From Propionibacterium sp. (GTDB taxonomy: Bacteria; Actinomycetota; Actinomycetes; Propionibacteriales; Propionibacteriaceae), in NCBI GenBank assembly GCA_012719335.1, contig JAAYAO010000374.1:1-9553 (forward strand): 9,553 nucleotides of DNA. Reading direction: 5' to 3'. The translations under genes and the position numbers were made by a program. The notes under the pieces are model-generated. The model saw nothing but the letters and a program-made list of their open reading frames with translations, made no database searches and was not told the origin of the DNA. This document shows positions 5,261 to 9,553 of the stretch, one piece after another. Position 1 is the first letter of the stretch. Each line of letters opens with the position of its first letter.

Positions 5261-6847
5261 TCAGGCGAGCAGGCCGAGCACGCTGGCCACCAGAATCTTG
5301 GTGATCATCGCGGTCGGGTAGGCGGTGGTGTAGCCACTGGATACCCGGAAGTCGTGGTCCATCCGGTCGTTGGCGTAGGCCAGCAACGCCGGCTGGGTCT
5401 GGGCACCGGCCAGGAACCCCGACAGTGCCGTACCGCCCGACCCCATCACCTTGCGCTGAAAGACGTACACCGCCAGGGCGACCGTGGTGGTGATCACCGC
5501 ACCCAACACCAGAATCGCCAGCCACTGCCCGGACGCGAAGGCGGTCAGGATCTGCCCGCCGGCGCGGGTGCCGGCCTGGGCGATGAACAGCAACAGACCG
5601 AGTTCGCTGATCACCGCGGTGGCGGTGAACGGCAGGGTGGTCGAGACCGGCCCGATCCGTCCGATCCGGCCGAGCACCAGGCCGAGCACCAGACACCCCA
5701 TGCCGGCGCCCAGGGTGAAGGTGTTGCCGCCGGGCAGCGGAATCGGGATCGCCCCCAGCGCGAAACCGAGAGCCATGCCGATGCCCAGCCCGATCGGGTT
5801 GATGATCGTCATGCCCCGGGCGGAGTCACCGAAGTAGGCGGTGACCTTGCGGATCGCGGTGCGGGGTGCGACCACCCGCACCCGGTCACCCAACTGCAGG
5901 ACGTAGCCGGGGTGGGCCACCACGTCGATGTCGGCCCGGCGCACCCGCGACACGGTGGCCCCGAACCGGGCCTCCAGGTCGAGTTCGTCGATGGTGCGCC
6001 CGGCCAATTTCGGATCCGACACGGTGATCCGCCGGAAATCCAGCGATGCCCGGTCGTGGGCCAGGTAGTCCTTCGACTCGTGGCCGAGTTCGCGCACCAC
6101 CTCGTCGACCACATTGCGCGGGCCGACCACGGTCAGCACGTCACCGACCTCGAGCAGCACCTCCTCGCGGGCCAACTCGATGGGCCCGTCCTTCTCGGCC
6201 CGCACCCGGGTCAGCGAGATGCGGTGGTTGTGCAGCTCCTCGAAGTCGACGACGGTGGTGCCGGGGTTGATCCGTTCGACCGCGACATGCTTCTGCACCA
6301 GCGGGGCCGGGGCGTCGGCGTCCTCGGCGGCGTGCCGCAGGGCGAGCTGTTGCACGATCAACATGCCGATCACCCCGAACAGGTAGGCGACCGAATAGCC
6401 GACGGTGTTGGCGCCGGTGCCCCCGGCCGCGGCCAGAGCGGGGGTGTTGTTCAGTGCCCCGGCGAAGGTGCCGGCCGCCACATCGCGGGAGAGCCCGAGC
6501 AAGGGGCCGACCAGGTAGGTGACCACACCGCCCAGCACGATCGCCCCGGCCACCCCGAGCATCGCCCGCGATTGGGTGCGCAGGCTGTTGAAGAAGGCCG
6601 CGCCGGAGGCGATGCCAACCGAGAAGGTGAACAGGCCCAGCCCCAGGTGCCCCACCTCGGCGGGCAGTTCGAGATCGACCCCGGACGAGGTGCCCAGGGC
6701 GGACACCCCGATGGCCAGGAAGAGGACGGCGGCCGCACCGAGGGAGATCCGGCGTACCGAGAGGTGACCGATCGCCGAGCCGATCCCGACCAGGGCGAAC
6801 AGCAGGGCCTCGGGGTGTTCGGACAACCACGTCAGAACCGGAACCAT
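5261..6847 (-). CDS. Aspartate:alanine exchanger (AAEx, YbjL/YidE) family membrane transporter
   Basis: An integral membrane protein of the AAEx family (TCDB 2.A.81), 528 residues. Order: an N-terminal membrane block of about five helices (roughly 12-170), two soluble TrkA_C/RCK_C-type domains (about 185-255 and 265-340), then a second membrane block (about 347-528). The two membrane halves carry related motifs, GALNNTPALAAA (130-141) and GFLAGAQTQPALLAYAND (477-494), which is the family's internal repeat. Characterised members such as AspT exchange aspartate and alanine, but most are unassigned, and the substrate here is not known. TrkA_C domains usually bind small ligands and suggest gating. 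Of two adjacent ATGs (6848-6850 and 6845-6847) the second is better spaced from GAGGAAG, so I use it; the other adds one Met. It appears to be a single-gene unit ending at the hairpin 5161-5233. A possible extended -10 (TGC-TAGCCT, 6908-6913) lies upstream. Confidence 0.92.
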   Translation of the reverse strand: MVPVLTWLSEHPEALLFALVGIGSAIGHLSVRRISLGAAAVLFLAIGVSALGTSSGVDLELPAEVGHLGLGLFTFSVGIASGAAFFNSLRTQSRAMLGVAGAIVLGGVVTYLVGPLLGLSRDVAAGTFAGALNNTPALAAAGGTGANTVGYSVAYLFGVIGMLIVQQLALRHAAEDADAPAPLVQKHVAVERINPGTTVVDFEELHNHRISLTRVRAEKDGPIELAREEVLLEVGDVLTVVGPRNVVDEVVRELGHESKDYLAHDRASLDFRRITVSDPKLAGRTIDELDLEARFGATVSRVRRADIDVVAHPGYVLQLGDRVRVVAPRTAIRKVTAYFGDSARGMTIINPIGLGIGMALGFALGAIPIPLPGGNTFTLGAGMGCLVLGLVLGRIGRIGPVSTTLPFTATAVISELGLLLFIAQAGTRAGGQILTAFASGQWLAILVLGAVITTTVALAVYVFQRKVMGSGGTALSGFLAGAQTQPALLAYANDRMDHDFRVSSGYTTAYPTAMITKILVASVLGLLA

Positions 6848-6910
6848 CATCTTCCTCGTGCGAGTGGCCGCGAATCGAACCTGCCCGGGCCGGTGGCGTC
6901 ACGTGCGAGG

Positions 6911-7240
6911 CTAGCAGTCGCGGGCAATGGCCAGTTCGGTCGTCACAGCGGCCCGCAGCAGGCCCGCTCACCACTTTCCAGCGCCAATCCGAAACCGAGT
7001 GTGGCGGCGGCCGGCACACCCGACCAGTCTCTGGGCGATCGGACGATCCCAGCGGAAGGTGTCGGGTGCGTCGAACTCCTGTTCGTCGCGGGCGGCCGAA
7101 CCGAGCGGGAAGATCATTTGTCGACCGGTGGTGACCGGTTGGCCAGCCACCGCGACCCGGGCATTGCCGGGCAGGTCATCGCGCATGGTCCAATAGCGCG
7201 CGGCGACCTCCACCAGAATCTCGACACAGCGGGCGCGGAT
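6911..7240 (-). pseudogene. Degenerate C-terminal fragment of a cytochrome P450
   Basis: In the minus frame ending at the TGA 6968-6970, residues encoded near 7225-7019 read like the region from P450 K-helix to meander. LPGNARVAVAGQPVTTGRQM is followed by IFPLGSAARDEQEF and DAPDTFRWDRP; compare the usual 'G.ANRD...F.DPD.FD..R'. The heme-binding loop should follow, but the frame gives GRRHTRFRIGAGKW, with Arg (codon 6995-6997) where the heme-ligand Cys is expected and Arg for a conserved Gly. A stop then falls where the LARxE helix should be. The same frame continues as AGLLRAAVTTELAIARDC before a second stop at 6911-6913, resembling the helix after the heme loop. The ExxR motif is also not intact. 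The upstream two-thirds of a P450 is absent; the frame runs into the SnoaL-like gene. Loss of the heme ligand makes it non-functional as a P450. It fills most of the otherwise gene-free stretch 6848-7301. Confidence 0.65.
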
Positions 7241-7301
7241 TCGCGCCGGTTGGGGGCCGCTCCGTCCGACGGGAGCAGGAAGTGTTTTCCGGGTGGCGGG
7301 G

Positions 7302-7799
7302 TCAGTCGCCCGGAATGGGGTCGTCCAGACCCGATCCGCTCGGGTGCCCGAAGGTGCTGTCGAGGACGCGGCTGTAGGTGGAGGTGACCCGGCGTTTGAT
7401 CCGCCAGGCGCCGTCCATGCGTTCGTAGGCAACGTCGTAATGCCCGACCATGCGCAGCCGGGTGCTGCCGGGGGCGTTTTCGTACCAACCGTTGAACTCC
7501 AGGTGCACCCGGGCGGTGGCGGTGTCGCCGTCGATGGTGAACTCGGGCGCGTGCATCATGTGGATGCCGGTGAACTCGGCGTTACTGCAGAAGGCGCGCA
7601 ACTCCTCGGTGCCGCGGACGAAATTCTTGGGGGTTTCCCCCGGCGCGGTGCGGGACTGGTAGATGCCATCGGGAGTGAACAGGGCGCTCCAGGCGTCGCC
7701 GTCCTTGGCGTCGAAGGTGCGCGAGTAGGCGCCTTCGAGGTTCAGCAACTCGAGGCGGTCCTCGATGTCGCGCAGGCGGGCTTCGTTCGGGTCGGACAT
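7302..7799 (-). CDS. SnoaL-like / NTF2-fold family protein
   Basis: A 165-residue protein of the SnoaL_4-like branch of the NTF2 superfamily, a cone-shaped alpha+beta fold used by polyketide cyclases, steroid isomerases, dehydratases and ring-hydroxylating dioxygenase small subunits. Visible features: an N-terminal helix (DIEDRLELLNLEGAYSRTFD, 11-30), the typical WSALFTPDGIYQSR (37-50), GIHMMHAPEFTIDGDTATA (78-96), then strands VHLEFNGWYE (98-107) and RLRMVGHYDVAYERMDGAWRI (114-134). The conserved helix residues Tyr25 and Asp30 and His82/His83 could line the pocket, but no enzyme activity can be named. The start is ATG 7797-7799, with AGGAGT at a suitable distance; the open frame further upstream is promoter region. 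It is monocistronic and divergent from clpB. The P450 remnant lies immediately downstream on the same strand, suggesting that both once belonged to one oxidative catabolic locus. Confidence 0.85.
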   Translation of the reverse strand: MSDPNEARLRDIEDRLELLNLEGAYSRTFDAKDGDAWSALFTPDGIYQSRTAPGETPKNFVRGTEELRAFCSNAEFTGIHMMHAPEFTIDGDTATARVHLEFNGWYENAPGSTRLRMVGHYDVAYERMDGAWRIKRRVTSTYSRVLDSTFGHPSGSGLDDPIPGD

Positions 7800-7811
7800 C
7801 ACACACTCCTG

Positions 7812-7825
7812 GGAAACAGGTTTCC
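7812..7825. promoter_or_regulatory. Palindromic operator-like site before the SnoaL-like gene (TetR-type appearance)
   Basis: GGAAAC-AG-GTTTCC is a perfect 6-bp inverted repeat with a 2-nt spacer, 13 bases before the start codon and just downstream of a plausible minus-strand promoter. That promoter would be TTCGAC at 7862-7857 and GATTAT at 7840-7835, with a 16-nt spacer. The AAC-N2-GTT core is shared with TetR-family sites such as KstR of steroid catabolism, but the outer T and A of that consensus are missing. A repressor bound here would block transcription start or elongation. The regulator is unknown. Confidence 0.45.
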
Positions 7826-7924
7826 GTGGTGACCATAATCCGGGTTGCGCATTGGGGTCGAACACGTGCCGCTGAGTGGGTGAAGGTACCGACCCAAACC
7901 GGGAATATTCGACCTGCGGGAAAG

Positions 7925-7945
7925 GTTGAGTGTATGTGACTCAAC
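7925..7945. promoter_or_regulatory. HAIR box (HspR operator) upstream of clpB
   Basis: GTTGAGT-N7-ACTCAAC is a perfect 7-bp inverted repeat with exactly the seven-base spacer of the HAIR element (consensus CTTGAGT-N7-ACTCAAG). HspR, a MerR-like repressor of actinobacterial heat-shock genes, uses this site at dnaK and clpB promoters. The box lies 109 bases before the clpB ATG. A possible promoter overlaps it: TTCGAC at 7908-7913, 19 bases, TATGTG at 7933-7938 inside the box spacer. The match is direct; HspR itself is not encoded in the window. The rest of 7846-8054 shows no gene. Confidence 0.88.
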
Positions 7946-8054
7946 TTCGGCGACGGCTTGGTGCTCCGACAGACTGTAGGTGGTCGGCAGCGGTACCGAT
8001 CGGCAACCGGGTGGGTCGTTGACCCGAGACGATGCAACGGGCGGAAGGAGCCTG

Positions 8055-9553
<1,499 letters not shown>

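Noticed and set aside
6870..6887. tRNA T-loop-like sequence on the minus strand (GGTTCGATTC)
   Set aside because: The five bases on each side do not pair as a T-stem, and no acceptor, D-arm or anticodon arm can be drawn upstream.
7288..7314. Imperfect inverted repeat overlapping the stop codon of the SnoaL-like gene
   Set aside because: On the coding strand two of ten pairs fail and the sequence after the stem is A-rich rather than U-rich, so it is a poor terminator.
3279..7387. Very long plus-strand open frames (3279-5321 and 5087-7387) opposite the dehydrogenase and transporter
   Set aside because: The minus-strand proteins are full-length with intact family motifs. The plus-strand frames have shadow-like composition, and the second runs through the hairpin at 5161-5233.

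Overview
The window is G+C-rich with codons strongly biased to G or C in the third position. That, together with a perfect HspR-type (HAIR) operator upstream of clpB, points to an actinobacterium. I cannot fix the genus; a Propionibacteriales-like origin is only an impression from the style of the ClpB N-terminus. Most long frames on the opposite strand are GC-bias shadows.

Layout. (1) 1-123, plus strand: the last 40 codons of an amidohydrolase-3 / N-acyl-D-amino-acid deacylase-like gene. (2) 215-244: a 12-bp-stem terminator between it and a convergent peroxiredoxin gene. (3) 259-894, minus: a one-cysteine (Prx6-type) peroxiredoxin. A compact operator, ATACCCC-N2-GGGGTAT, lies inside its 19-bp promoter spacer and resembles CsoR/RicR/CstR-family sites. 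(4) 1027-5030, minus: a three-gene operon transcribed in the order aldehyde dehydrogenase, alpha/beta-hydrolase (HSL-family esterase), type I Baeyer-Villiger monooxygenase. It has a LacI-like operator in its promoter and a hairpin terminator at its end. (5) 5161-5233: a near-perfect 33-bp inverted repeat that separates this operon from the gene upstream. (6) 5261-6847, minus: an aspartate:alanine-exchanger (AAEx/YbjL/YidE) family transporter with two central TrkA_C domains. (7) 6911-7240, minus: the decayed C-terminal third of a cytochrome P450, with its heme Cys lost and an in-frame stop. (8) 7302-7799, minus: a SnoaL/NTF2-like protein with a perfect 14-bp palindrome between promoter and start codon. 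(9) 7925-7945: the HAIR operator, followed by clpB (8055 to beyond the window end, plus).

How the genes fit together. The central operon makes biochemical sense as a ketone-degrading module. The monooxygenase inserts oxygen next to a carbonyl to give an ester or lactone, the hydrolase opens it to an acid and an alcohol, and the dehydrogenase oxidises the aldehyde formed from that alcohol. The alcohol dehydrogenase that would complete the path is not in the window. The SnoaL-like gene and the dead P450 next to it may be leftovers of a separate oxidative catabolic locus. Peroxiredoxin and ClpB are stress functions with their own separate controls.

I did not find a clearly new multi-gene system, CRISPR array, insertion sequence or RNA gene. 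The most interesting items are regulatory: the CsoR-like site on a peroxiredoxin promoter, the large hairpin at 5161-5233, and the LacI-like and TetR-like palindromes.
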